Shown one piece after another: positions 1 to 8,395 of a DNA stretch of 64,000 bases (position 1 is its first letter; every line of letters starts with the position of its first letter). The DNA comes from Crocinitomicaceae bacterium. Its GTDB lineage: Bacteria > Bacteroidota > Bacteroidia > Flavobacteriales_D > Crocinitomicaceae. The stretch is from contig JAHEIL010000020.1 in the NCBI GenBank assembly GCA_024639405.1, forward strand, positions 1 to 64,000, given 5' to 3'. The translations under genes and the position numbers were made by a program. Under the pieces are notes generated by a model. It was not told the origin of the DNA and ran no database searches. It saw only the letters and a list, made by a program, of their open reading frames with translations.

Positions 1-1829
1 GATTTCGCTAAATTTCTTGGTTGATCTACATTACAACCTCTCATAACAGCAATGTGATAACTTAATAATTGCAATGGGATTGTTGCTAACAACGGTACTA
101 AATGTTCGTCTGTATCTGGAATTTCAATCACATGATCGGCCATCGCTTTAACATCTACATCTCCTTCAGTTACAATTGCAATAATTTTTCCTTTTCGTGC
201 TTTCACCTCTTGGATGTTGCTCACTACTTTCTCGTATGAAGTACCTTTTGTTGCAATCACAAAAACTGGCATTTCTTCGTCAATTAAGGCGATTGGACCA
301 TGTTTCATCTCTGCAGCTGGATAACCTTCTGCATGGATGTATGAAATCTCTTTCAATTTTAGAGCACCTTCTAATGCAACAGGGAATGAACTTCCTCTTC
401 CTAAATACAATGCATTTGTTGCATCTTTATAAACCTTAGCAATAGCTTCAATTTCTGCATTTCGCTCTAAAACACGTTTTACCTTTTCAGGTATCGCTTC
501 CAACTCAGACAACATTGTTCTGAATTTTGTTTCGCTTAATGTTCCTTTTTTATGAGCCAATGATAAAGCCATTAGCGTTAAAACTGTCACTTGAGCCGTA
601 AATGCTTTTGTTGATGCAACCCCAATTTCTGGTCCTGCATGCGTGTATGAACCCGCATCCGTAATTCTTGAAATCGAAGAACCTACTACATTACAAATCC
701 CTAATATTGTTGCGCCTTTCGATTTTGCTAATTCCAATGCTGCTAATGTATCAGCTGTTTCACCTGATTGAGATACTGCTATAACCACATCATTTTCGTT
801 AATGATGGGATTTCTGTATCTAAATTCTGAAGCATATTCAACTTCAACATTGATACGCGCTAAATCTTCAAATAAGTATTCTCCCACCAAACAAGCATGC
901 CAAGAAGTTCCACAAGCAATCATAATAATGCGTTGTGCATTGACCATTTTTTGTTCAAAATCTTTAACACCTCCTAAAGAAACCCAACCTTCTTCAGCAT
1001 TCAAACGACCTCTAAAACAATCTTGAATGGAACGTGGCTGTTCGTGGATTTCTTTCAACATGAAATGCTCGTATCCACCTTTTTCTAGGGCTTCTAATTG
1101 CAATTCCAATGCTTGAACATATGGTGGAATTTCTTGGTTTCTTAAATTGGTGATTTTTAAGCCATCGTTGATATCAACAACTGCAATTTCTTCATCTTCT
1201 AAATAGACAACACGGTTGGTATATTCTATAATTGGTGTTGCATCCGATGCCAAGTAAAAATCATTGTCATTTCCGATTCCGACAACCAATGGCGAACTTT
1301 TACGTGCAGCAATAAGTTGTGTTGGATTATCTTGTGATAAAACAACTATCGCGTAAGCACCAATAACATTTAACAAGGCTAAACGAACTGCTTCAGCTAA
1401 CGAAACTTGTTCGTTTTTTTGAATTTCAACAATCAAATGCACCAATACTTCAGTATCTGTTTGACTTTGAAAAACATATCCTCTTTTCGTTAGCTCCTCA
1501 CGAAGAGAATTATAATTTTCAATTATACCATTGTGAATCAAAGCTATTCTTCCATCTTCTGAGGAATGTGGATGTGCGTTAATGTCATTTGGCAAACCAT
1601 GTGTTGCCCAACGTGTGTGACCAATTCCTGCAAAACCAGAATGATCTTTTCCTTCTGTAAAGGCCTCCAAATTGGCAACTTTTCCTGAACGTTTAAAAAC
1701 ACGTAAAGAATCATTGTTTAATACTGCAACTCCTGCACTATCATATCCTCTATATTCTAATCGTTTTAAGCCTTTAACCACGATTGGGTAAGCTTCTTTT
1801 TTTCCAATATAAGCAACTATTCCACACAT
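1..1829 (-). CDS. glmS: Glutamine-fructose-6-phosphate aminotransferase (isomerizing), 3' end cut by the window
   Basis: Makes glucosamine-6-phosphate from fructose-6-phosphate and glutamine, the first committed step towards UDP-GlcNAc for peptidoglycan and LPS; cytoplasmic. Reading the minus strand from the ATG at 1829 gives MCGIVAYIGKKEAYPIVV, with the Ntn amidotransferase Cys2, then LEYRGYDSAGV and HTRWATHG of the glutaminase domain. Two SIS isomerase domains follow, with SQSGETADT in the first. The visible frame is 609 codons and ends RNLAK at the window edge. The family normally ends about NLAKSVTVE, so only a handful of residues and the stop are missing. It starts 5 bp after the stop of the DUF4270 gene and is the last visible gene of the leftward glgA-like/DUF4270/glmS operon. 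Identification is very secure. Confidence 0.96.
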   Translation of the reverse strand, partial: MCGIVAYIGKKEAYPIVVKGLKRLEYRGYDSAGVAVLNNDSLRVFKRSGKVANLEAFTEGKDHSGFAGIGHTRWATHGLPNDINAHPHSSEDGRIALIHNGIIENYNSLREELTKRGYVFQSQTDTEVLVHLIVEIQKNEQVSLAEAVRLALLNVIGAYAIVVLSQDNPTQLIAARKSSPLVVGIGNDNDFYLASDATPIIEYTNRVVYLEDEEIAVVDINDGLKITNLRNQEIPPYVQALELQLEALEKGGYEHFMLKEIHEQPRSIQDCFRGRLNAEEGWVSLGGVKDFEQKMVNAQRIIMIACGTSWHACLVGEYLFEDLARINVEVEYASEFRYRNPIINENDVVIAVSQSGETADTLAALELAKSKGATILGICNVVGSSISRITDAGSYTHAGPEIGVASTKAFTAQVTVLTLMALSLAHKKGTLSETKFRTMLSELEAIPEKVKRVLERNAEIEAIAKVYKDATNALYLGRGSSFPVALEGALKLKEISYIHAEGYPAAEMKHGPIALIDEEMPVFVIATKGTSYEKVVSNIQEVKARKGKIIAIVTEGDVDVKAMADHVIEIPDTDEHLVPLLATIPLQLLSYHIAVMRGCNVDQPRNLAK

Positions 1830-1834
1830 AATTA

Positions 1835-3139
1835 TTAAAATTCAGTATAGGTAACAATAAGTTTAGGTTTACTTTTATTTATGGTTTGTTGACCATTAAA
1901 AATAACACGTTCAGCTCCTGTGATAAAATATCGTGGAGAAACTAATAATTCATCTGTTGTAATTTCGCCTTTAATCAATGCTTGAATGTAATTTCTAGCG
2001 TCGATGGTATAACGTTTGTAGCTTTGATCGTAAATACCAAAAACACCAATACCCGACAATTGATTGTTAATTCTAATGGATGCTGATAATTCATTCGGAA
2101 TGCCATACGTAGCACCCATTTGGTATTGAATTGGCAATAAAATTTGTGCTTTGTGAATGACAATATTACTAGGTAAATTCTTTACACCATTCATTTTCAC
2201 AACAGCTCTTGTTTTAAATGCTTGCGCATAAAACTCTTTTTGTCCTGCAGCATGGTTGGCAATTACATTGGCAATTGGTTTGCCAGAATTATCAACCTCC
2301 ACGTGATTAAAATCTGCACATTCAGAATTAATTAAAAAATCGAAGCGCTTTTTATTTGAATCTTGCGTGTAATAAATGGTCATTTTTGACAAAGGATCGT
2401 TGATGTTGAAATAAAACACACCACCTGTTCCGCTTGCTTGTGGCGGATTGTTGACTTTAATTTTTAATCCTTTGAAATAATTTAAAAAATTTTCATTCGA
2501 AGCAAAATTTGTACCAGAAGATGCCGCTTCATTGATTAATTGTTGTGCCAACGTATTTCTTAAACGAATGCGTAATTGGGTATCAACTGTATCACTTCCA
2601 ATAACTGTACCACCTGTTGGCTTTGGTATGAATTGTTCGTAACCAGGCTCAACCAAATTTACATTATTAATCGTTTTTGACGTAAATGCATAATACGTAG
2701 AATCGATGTGTAAACTTTCAGTAATTTCATAAACTTCCAACGACTGTTGGTTAAATTTACCATAATAACCTGCATATTCCAATCCTAAAACAATCGAATC
2801 GACAGTAATAGTTGAAAGATCACCAAAATTCGGATTAATTCCTGATAAGCGCAATTGCGTGTAAAAACTTGCGTCAAACGTACCAAATTGAGGATCATTG
2901 TAAGAACCTAACAATGAGAATGCTGGGTTATCAGTGATGACAGAATCTTCAACAATTGTATAGGTTTCTAATGTAAATGTATCTACCTGATTGGCATTGA
3001 GTAAATCACTAGGGTCTAATGCATTTAAGCCTAAGACAGAATCTGCTTTGTTACAAGCACTCAATAAAAAAAAGAGAGATAAAAAAGTAGCGGAAAGTAT
3101 TCCAACTTTCCGCCATAATAGTTTATTCACTAAGTTCAT
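1835..3139 (-). CDS. DUF4270 family lipoprotein
   Basis: A Bacteroidota-specific exported lipoprotein of unknown biochemical role, 434 residues from the chosen start. The N terminus has a basic segment, a hydrophobic stretch and a lipobox LLSAC with Cys29, so it is predicted to be lipidated in the envelope. The segments DPSDLL and GSYNDPQFGTFDASFY resemble the start of DUF4270 proteins. The frame can extend to 3163, but the ATG at 3139 follows the stop of the upstream gene (3141-3143) by one base, a TAA-C-ATG junction that argues for translational coupling, so I use that start. It is sandwiched between a glycogen-synthase-like gene and glmS. That neighbourhood suggests an envelope or polysaccharide connection but does not prove one. 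Confidence 0.85.
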   Translation of the reverse strand: MNLVNKLLWRKVGILSATFLSLFFLLSACNKADSVLGLNALDPSDLLNANQVDTFTLETYTIVEDSVITDNPAFSLLGSYNDPQFGTFDASFYTQLRLSGINPNFGDLSTITVDSIVLGLEYAGYYGKFNQQSLEVYEITESLHIDSTYYAFTSKTINNVNLVEPGYEQFIPKPTGGTVIGSDTVDTQLRIRLRNTLAQQLINEAASSGTNFASNENFLNYFKGLKIKVNNPPQASGTGGVFYFNINDPLSKMTIYYTQDSNKKRFDFLINSECADFNHVEVDNSGKPIANVIANHAAGQKEFYAQAFKTRAVVKMNGVKNLPSNIVIHKAQILLPIQYQMGATYGIPNELSASIRINNQLSGIGVFGIYDQSYKRYTIDARNYIQALIKGEITTDELLVSPRYFITGAERVIFNGQQTINKSKPKLIVTYTEF

Positions 3140-3140
3140 G

Positions 3141-3962
3141 TTATATGAGAACAGTTTCTTCAATTACTTTATTAAAAAATTCAGACATTACTTTCGTTTG
3201 ATTTTCTTCAGCTACGTATTCTTGCTTCAAACACGTTGCTTCATCGTAAATCTTTTGTAATTCGGGAGTAATTGTTTCACTTGCAATGTTGATACCATCA
3301 GCATATTGAGCAATCACACGTGTGATATTTTCGTAACTTGTATCTTGCAATTGACTTACAACTTCATCATCGAATCCATCAAATTTAAGTTTATCTCCAA
3401 AACGAACATCCCAATTTTTGTTAAAGCCATCATCATAAATACTATAAACAACTTTCGTGTCAGCAAAATGTGGGTCTTTATTGTATAATTTCTTGATGTA
3501 CAAAGCCATTAAAGAAGTCATCCAACCGTGACAATGAATCACATCTGGCTGCCATCCTAATTTTTTAACAGTTTCTAAAACGCCTCTACAAAAGAACATT
3601 GAACGCTCATCATTATCCGCATAATCGTTTCCATCTTCGTCTGTTATGGTGTTTTTACGTTTGAAAAACTCGTCGTTATCAATGAAGTAAACTTGCATTC
3701 TAGCTGCAGAAATGGAAGCAACTTTTATGATTAAAGGATGATCATTGTCGTCAATGACTAAATTCATCCCTGAAAGACGAATCACTTCATGAAGCTGATG
3801 TCTGCGTTCATTTATACTGCCGAAACGTGGCGTAAATACGCGAATTTCTTTTCCTGCCTCTTGTATTCCTTGTGGTAATCTTCGTGCTGTGTTTGCTACT
3901 TCAGATTTAGGAAGAAATGGTGAGATTTCCTGCGACACAAAAAGTATTTTCTTTTTCCCCAT
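3141..3962 (-). CDS. Glycogen/starch synthase N-terminal-domain protein (half-size GT5-like)
   Basis: Resembles the N-terminal catalytic domain of GT5 glycogen synthases: KILFVSQEISPFLP at the start, VIHCHGWMTSLMALY matching the family's HxHDW-type motif near residue 145, and a Rossmann-like layout. The protein is only 273 residues, whereas full GlgA is about 480, so the C-terminal GT-B nucleotide-sugar-binding half is absent. The usual KTGGL loop that contacts ADP-glucose reads PKSEVAN here. Glycogen synthase activity is therefore doubtful. Half-length proteins of this kind are commonly labelled glycogen synthase in Flavobacteriales. It heads the operon with DUF4270 and glmS and diverges from panC across 104 bp. 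Family assignment is good; function is open. Confidence 0.8.
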   Translation of the reverse strand: MGKKKILFVSQEISPFLPKSEVANTARRLPQGIQEAGKEIRVFTPRFGSINERRHQLHEVIRLSGMNLVIDDNDHPLIIKVASISAARMQVYFIDNDEFFKRKNTITDEDGNDYADNDERSMFFCRGVLETVKKLGWQPDVIHCHGWMTSLMALYIKKLYNKDPHFADTKVVYSIYDDGFNKNWDVRFGDKLKFDGFDDEVVSQLQDTSYENITRVIAQYADGINIASETITPELQKIYDEATCLKQEYVAEENQTKVMSEFFNKVIEETVLI

Positions 3963-4066
3963 GAATTATAATATTCGTAAAATCAGTACAAAAATATAGA
4001 AAAAAAAGCGAAACTTCATCAAAAAGAAATAGTTTTGTCCCCTTAACAAGTTAATGTAACGAGAAA

Positions 4067-4903
4067 ATGAATGTCCATTACACCAGAAATAGTTTGCAAA
4101 TTGCCATTCGGGAAGCCAAATTACGAGGTGAAACAATTGGTTTTGTGCCTACAATGGGCGCATTACACGAAGGACATTTATCCTTAGTTCGAACAGCATT
4201 TGAACAAACAGATACGGTTGTGGTAAGTATCTTTGTCAATCCAACACAATTCAACAATCCTGCTGATTTAGCGCATTATCCACGGATGTTGGATGAAGAT
4301 ATGACCTTGCTTAATGACTTGGGAAATGTGTTGATTTTCGCTCCGACAACTGCTGAAATTTACCCGGAAAATGATCCGTTCAAAGCCATTGATTTAGAAG
4401 GAATGGATGCCGTTTTAGAAGGTGAATTTAGACCTGGACATTTTAAAGGTGTGGTGCATGTTGTATACAATTTGTTTAAAATCGTTGAACCTGATAAAGC
4501 ATTTTTTGGTAGAAAAGATTTTCAGCAAGTGGCGATTATTCAAAAAATGGTAGAAGTTCTTGACTTAGTTGTCGAAATTGTGCCATGTGAGACAACTCGA
4601 TCAGAAAGCGGATTAGCTCTCAGTAGCAGGAATTTACGCTTGTCAAACGAAGAATTAGAAGCTGCGTTGATTATTTTTCAAACCTTACAATTCATTCGTT
4701 CACTGCAACCACATAAAACACCCAAAGAAGCACAACAAGCAGCCGTGGATTTTTTCAATAAAGGAGCATTGAAATTGGAATACTTAGCCATCGTTGACAG
4801 TCAATCCTTGAAAGAACTAAACGATGAATGGTCCGATGAAGCAACATGCTGTATCGCTGCACATTGTGGCGAAGTTCGCTTAATCGACAACATGCAATTT
4901 TAA
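4067..4903 (+). CDS. panC: Pantoate-beta-alanine ligase (pantothenate synthetase)
   Basis: Condenses pantoate and beta-alanine with ATP to give pantothenate, the last step of vitamin B5 synthesis; cytoplasmic. 278 residues, the normal size. The nucleotidyltransferase signature is clear: FVPTMGALHEGHLSL with His34 and His37 of the HxGH motif, then VSIFVNPTQFN, FFGRKDFQQ and SGLALSSRN, which form the adenylate and pantoate sites. It is followed by panD, which supplies beta-alanine, and by rfaE2 on the same strand. The gene diverges from the glycogen-synthase-like gene, with 104 bp between the start codons available for both promoters. Confidence 0.97.
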   Translation: MNVHYTRNSLQIAIREAKLRGETIGFVPTMGALHEGHLSLVRTAFEQTDTVVVSIFVNPTQFNNPADLAHYPRMLDEDMTLLNDLGNVLIFAPTTAEIYPENDPFKAIDLEGMDAVLEGEFRPGHFKGVVHVVYNLFKIVEPDKAFFGRKDFQQVAIIQKMVEVLDLVVEIVPCETTRSESGLALSSRNLRLSNEELEAALIIFQTLQFIRSLQPHKTPKEAQQAAVDFFNKGALKLEYLAIVDSQSLKELNDEWSDEATCCIAAHCGEVRLIDNMQF

Positions 4904-4966
4904 GCGCTTTTAAAGAAAAAATTGATTTTTAAACAGCTTTTATTTTAGCACTAATTAAATTTCAAT

Positions 4967-4974
4967 TACATTTG
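4967..4974 (+). promoter_or_regulatory. Candidate -7 box TACATTTG ahead of panD
   Basis: TACATTTG matches the Bacteroidota -7 consensus TAnnTTTG and lies 17 bp before the panD ATG. I see no clean TTG -33 box at the expected spacing; TTTTAG is the nearest. panD could therefore have its own start in addition to readthrough from panC. Confidence 0.4.
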
Positions 4975-4991
4975 CGCCGAATATAGAGCAT

Positions 4992-5342
4992 ATGTTGATA
5001 CAAGTAGTAAAATCAAAAATTCACCGTGTAAAAGTTACACAAGCCGATCTAAATTATATTGGAAGTATTACCATTGATGAAACATTGATGAATGCCTCAA
5101 ATTTAATTGAAGGAGAGCGTGTTCAAATTGTCAACATAAACAATGGCGAACGATTTGAAACATACGTCATTAAAGGCGATAAAAATTCAGGTACAATTTG
5201 TTTGAATGGCCCTGCTGCTCGACGCGTTGCAACGGGTGATATCATCATCATTATCGGGTATGCTTTGATGGATTTTGAAGAAGCGAAAAACTTCAAACCC
5301 TCTTTAGTTTTTCCAGATGAAACAACCAATCGAATCGATTAA
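4992..5342 (+). CDS. panD: Aspartate 1-decarboxylase, pyruvoyl-dependent
   Basis: Decarboxylates L-aspartate to beta-alanine for pantothenate synthesis. 116 residues, typical for the proenzyme. The self-cleavage site is visible as YIGSITID, with Gly24-Ser25, where Ser25 becomes the pyruvoyl group. The [21 protein letters not shown] segment characteristic of the C-terminal half is also present. It lies 88 bp after panC, which consumes its product, and 10 bp before rfaE2. An activator such as PanM/PanZ is not visible nearby. Confidence 0.97.
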   Translation: MLIQVVKSKIHRVKVTQADLNYIGSITIDETLMNASNLIEGERVQIVNINNGERFETYVIKGDKNSGTICLNGPAARRVATGDIIIIIGYALMDFEEAKNFKPSLVFPDETTNRID

Positions 5343-5352
5343 CACCAAATAA

Positions 5353-5868
5353 ATGAGCAGATTAGCCGCGCTTACGCACAAAATAACTGAACTTGAACAA
5401 GCCAAACGCCTTGTTGGAATTTGGCAAATGAAAGGACAAAAAGTTGTTTTTACCAACGGCTGTTTTGATATTTTACACAAAGGACATGTTGCATATCTAG
5501 CGAAAGCTGCAGCTTTAGGTGATCGTTTAGTTGTTGCTATTAATACCGATTCATCTGTACGCCAATTAGAAAAAGGTGCTAATCGTCCGATAAATTCTGA
5601 AGACGCAAGAGCTTTTGTATTAGCTGGTTTAGGTTTTGTCGACATGGTGCTTCTTTTTGATGAAAACACACCATTGACAGTTATTGAAGCTTTGCAACCA
5701 GACATACTTGCGAAAGGTGCTGACTACGATCCTTTAGAGAAAGATGCTACTTCTAAAAAATACATCGTTGGTTCAGATGTTATCCTCAAAAAAGGTGGAA
5801 CAGTCCATGCGATTGAATTTGAAGATGGATTTTCTACCACAGCAACCATCAGTAAAATAAATCAATAA
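5353..5868 (+). CDS. rfaE2: D-glycero-beta-D-manno-heptose 1-phosphate adenylyltransferase
   Basis: Transfers AMP to heptose-1-phosphate to make ADP-heptose for the LPS core. 171 residues, the stand-alone adenylyltransferase half of HldE. The nucleotidyltransferase motif GCFDILHKGH (residues 36-45) is intact, followed by VVAINTDSSVRQLEKG, ILAKGADY and GFSTTATISKI at the C terminus, all typical of RfaE domain II. The kinase domain (domain I) is absent here and should be encoded elsewhere. It follows panD by 10 bp, so it shares the pantothenate operon although the pathways differ. A GT9 heptosyltransferase-like gene at 21.5 kb could be a downstream user of ADP-heptose (inference). Confidence 0.93.
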   Translation: MSRLAALTHKITELEQAKRLVGIWQMKGQKVVFTNGCFDILHKGHVAYLAKAAALGDRLVVAINTDSSVRQLEKGANRPINSEDARAFVLAGLGFVDMVLLFDENTPLTVIEALQPDILAKGADYDPLEKDATSKKYIVGSDVILKKGGTVHAIEFEDGFSTTATISKINQ

Positions 5869-5874
5869 GATTTA

Positions 5875-5968
5875 GGGCGCTCGAGCAGGCTTTTGTTACA
5901 AGTCCTCCTCCTATACTCCAATAGCTATCGGAGTCGGTATGCAGGTTTTACACGTCAATCCTTAGCGC
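5875..5968. repeat. Short structured intergenic element, possible dispersed Bacteroidota-type repeat
   Basis: The whole gap between the convergent rfaE2 and gpmI genes is filled by a GC-richer block unlike its surroundings. It opens with GGGCGCT and closes with TTAGCGC, so the ends are partly complementary (GCGCT/AGCGC). In its centre, 5915-5934 is a 20-bp near-perfect palindrome (ACTCC ... GGAGT around ATAGCTAT). The layout (GGGCG start, palindrome with ATAGCTAT, CAATCCTTAGCGC end) resembles small dispersed non-coding repeats I recall from Bacteroidota genomes. I found no second copy by eye in this window. It could also act as a bidirectional terminator, but there is no T tract next to the palindrome. 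Confidence 0.5.
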
Positions 5969-5971
5969 AAT

Positions 5972-7486
5972 TTACAACAATGATTCTCCTGTCATTTCTA
6001 TCGGAGCAGCTATTCCCAATCTTCTTAAAATGGTAGGTGCAACATCGGCTAATATTCCATCTTTTAAGTGGCAATTTTTATCATTTGTTACTAAAACAAC
6101 TGGAACAGGATTCAACGAATGAGCTGTATTCGGTGAACCATCAGGATTAATGGCATAATCTGCATTGCCATGATCGGCAATTACTAAAAATTCGTACCCT
6201 TTTTTTAAACCAGCTGTAACCACATCTTTTAAACAAGAGTCAACAGTTTCAACTGCTTTTTGAATCGCTGTATACACTCCTGTATGCCCTACCATATCAG
6301 GATTGGCGAAATTTAAACAAAAGAAATTTGGCTGGTCTTTTTCGATACTTGCGATGATTTTGTCGCGCACAGAAAAAGCACTCATTTCTGGCTGTAAATC
6401 ATAAGTTGCAACTTTTGGTGAATCAACTAAAATCCGTTCTTCATTTGGAAAAACTTTTTCTCTTCCACCACTGAAAAAGAAAGTTACATGCGGGTATTTT
6501 TCTGTTTCAGCAATACGAACTTGTGAACGGTCTAATTTAGACAATACTTCGCCAAGGGTATTTTTAAGGTTATCTTTTTCAAAAATTACATGCACATTTT
6601 TAAACGTTGCATCGTAATTTGTCATGGTGTAATAGTTCAACTCCAACGCCTTCATTTCAAACTCAGGGAAATCCTTTTGCGTTAATGCCAACGAAATTTC
6701 GCGCGGTCGATCCGTTCTGAAATTAAAATTAATCACAACATCACCTGCAGCAATTGAAGTAATAGGCGAACCATTTTCAGTTAATACAATCGGCTCAATG
6801 AATTCATCTGTTACACCAGCAGCATAAGAAGCCTCAATCGCTTCTGATACAGAAGAATAAGAGACGCCTTTTCCATGCACTAACAAATCATATGCTTTTT
6901 TGATGCGTTCCCATCGGTTATCACGATCCATCGCAAAATAACGACCAATAATAGTTGCAATTTTACCTGAAGTTTGCTGCATGTCAACTTCTAATTCTTT
7001 CAAAAAATCCAAGCCACTTTTAGGATCACAATCTCTTCCATCAGTAAATGCATGAACATAAACATTTTGAATTCCTGCATCTTTAGCCATTTTACACAAG
7101 GCAACAACATGAGCTTGAGAGCTATGAACACCGCCTTTAGAAACCAAGCCCATTAAATGCAATTTTCCTTTTTCTTTGGCTTGTTGCATTGCTTGCACTA
7201 AGACAGGATGTTGGAAAAAATCTCCTTCCCGAATGGACTTATTGATACGCGTCAATTCTTGGTATACAATTCTTCCTGCTCCAATATTTAAATGACCTAC
7301 TTCAGAATTTCCCATTTGACCTTCAGGTAAACCAACATTTTCACCACTAGTTTGTAAAGTGGCATGCGGATAACTTTCCAATAAATGATCCATAAAAGGA
7401 GTTTTTGCATGAGCAATTGCATCTGATTCAGAGCCATTCCCAATACCCCAACCATCTAAAATAATTAATCCAAAATTCTTAGTCAT
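5972..7486 (-). CDS. gpmI: 2,3-bisphosphoglycerate-independent phosphoglycerate mutase
   Basis: Interconverts 3- and 2-phosphoglycerate in glycolysis/gluconeogenesis using two metal ions; cytoplasmic. 504 residues, standard length. Metal and catalytic motifs are intact: LIILDGWGIG with Asp11, MGNSEVGH with the phospho-Ser61, HAFTDGRD, the NFRTDRPRE arginine loop, NFANPDMVGHTG, and VIADHGNADYA near the C terminus, which completes the alkaline-phosphatase-type site. The start codon is one base from the stop of the upstream histidine kinase (TAA-G-ATG), so it is probably coupled to it. Confidence 0.97.
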   Translation of the reverse strand: MTKNFGLIILDGWGIGNGSESDAIAHAKTPFMDHLLESYPHATLQTSGENVGLPEGQMGNSEVGHLNIGAGRIVYQELTRINKSIREGDFFQHPVLVQAMQQAKEKGKLHLMGLVSKGGVHSSQAHVVALCKMAKDAGIQNVYVHAFTDGRDCDPKSGLDFLKELEVDMQQTSGKIATIIGRYFAMDRDNRWERIKKAYDLLVHGKGVSYSSVSEAIEASYAAGVTDEFIEPIVLTENGSPITSIAAGDVVINFNFRTDRPREISLALTQKDFPEFEMKALELNYYTMTNYDATFKNVHVIFEKDNLKNTLGEVLSKLDRSQVRIAETEKYPHVTFFFSGGREKVFPNEERILVDSPKVATYDLQPEMSAFSVRDKIIASIEKDQPNFFCLNFANPDMVGHTGVYTAIQKAVETVDSCLKDVVTAGLKKGYEFLVIADHGNADYAINPDGSPNTAHSLNPVPVVLVTNDKNCHLKDGILADVAPTILRRLGIAAPIEMTGESLL

Positions 7487-7487
7487 C

Positions 7488-8378
7488 TTATAAAGTTATT
7501 TCAAAAATTGCACCAGTTGGTGAATTCGAACGATACGTAATTTTACTTGCATGGATTTTAACCAATTGGTCCACAATAAACAATCCCAAACCGCTACCTT
7601 TTTGCTGCCGCGTTTCTTCATTTCCTGCACGGTAAAATTTTTGAAACATGGATTGTTGTGTCTCTAAATCTATTCCAGGACCATTATCTTTAATACCAAA
7701 AATGAGTTGTTGTTCTGTTTTTTTCAAATACAATTCAATAATAGCATTTTCACCAGCATATTTTAGTGCATTTTCGACTAAATTATTGCAAATTGTTTCA
7801 ATAATAAAAGCATCAACCGATGCTAACAAACCAGGTTCAATCGCTGCTTGAATAAATTCACGTTGATTTCTTTTGTGAATTTTCTCGATTATCTGATGAA
7901 ACATACCTCCCAAATCAACCGTACTTTTTGAAACAACAATTCCATTATTTTCTAATTGAGCTGCACTTAAAATATTGTTAATCATGGTTTCTAATCGATC
8001 ATTCTCTTGTATTGCTTTGTCGATAAAATTAGCGCGTTTCGATTCATCTAAACCATGTTTTTGTAACGTTTGTAAGTACAATTTGTTTGCGGAAAGAGGT
8101 GTTTTCAGTTCATGTGTAACCGATAACATGAAATTATTTTGACGCTTTGAGAGTTGCAATTCTTTTTTAATGGAAGAGCGAATCTTGGACAAACCGATTA
8201 ATAGAATGGTAAAGAAGACAAAGCCTTCACCTACAACCATTAAAATACGCTTTGTTACAAATTGTGAATCTTTATGCGAAGAAGCTGTTAATTCGATTAA
8301 ATGAAATCCCCACCAAGCAAATTGAAGAACAACATAAGCACCTAATAAATAAAAAATAAGAGCTGTTTGTTTTTTCAT
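7488..8378 (-). CDS. Membrane sensor histidine kinase (orphan, HisKA/HATPase_c)
   Basis: A 296-residue class I histidine kinase. Two predicted transmembrane helices (about 7-25 and 44-62) enclose a very short extracytoplasmic loop, so there is no room for a sizeable sensor domain and no HAMP domain is evident. The H-box is SVTHELKTPLSANKL with His89. The N-box NNLVENALKYAG, G1 DNGPGID and G2 GSGLGLFIV are all present, so it should be an active kinase. No response regulator is adjacent. It lies between a purF-like gene (17 bp upstream) and gpmI (one base downstream), an unusual metabolic setting. The partner regulator and the signal cannot be told from sequence. Confidence 0.92.
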   Translation of the reverse strand: MKKQTALIFYLLGAYVVLQFAWWGFHLIELTASSHKDSQFVTKRILMVVGEGFVFFTILLIGLSKIRSSIKKELQLSKRQNNFMLSVTHELKTPLSANKLYLQTLQKHGLDESKRANFIDKAIQENDRLETMINNILSAAQLENNGIVVSKSTVDLGGMFHQIIEKIHKRNQREFIQAAIEPGLLASVDAFIIETICNNLVENALKYAGENAIIELYLKKTEQQLIFGIKDNGPGIDLETQQSMFQKFYRAGNEETRQQKGSGLGLFIVDQLVKIHASKITYRSNSPTGAIFEITL

Positions 8379-8395
8379 GGTAGAGAAAATTTAAA

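Noticed and set aside
197-1026. Rightward open frames of 74-80 codons at 197-439 and 802-1026
   Set aside because: Both lie on the opposite strand inside glmS, whose protein sequence is fully convincing; the frames show no family features.
4904-4945. AAGCGCTTTTAAAG-like stem after panC as a possible terminator
   Set aside because: The arms are short and interrupted and there is no proper T tract after a GC stem; panD may well be co-transcribed.
5304-5705. Leftward 133-codon frame over panD/rfaE2
   Set aside because: It covers two well-identified genes on the other strand and encodes no recognisable protein.
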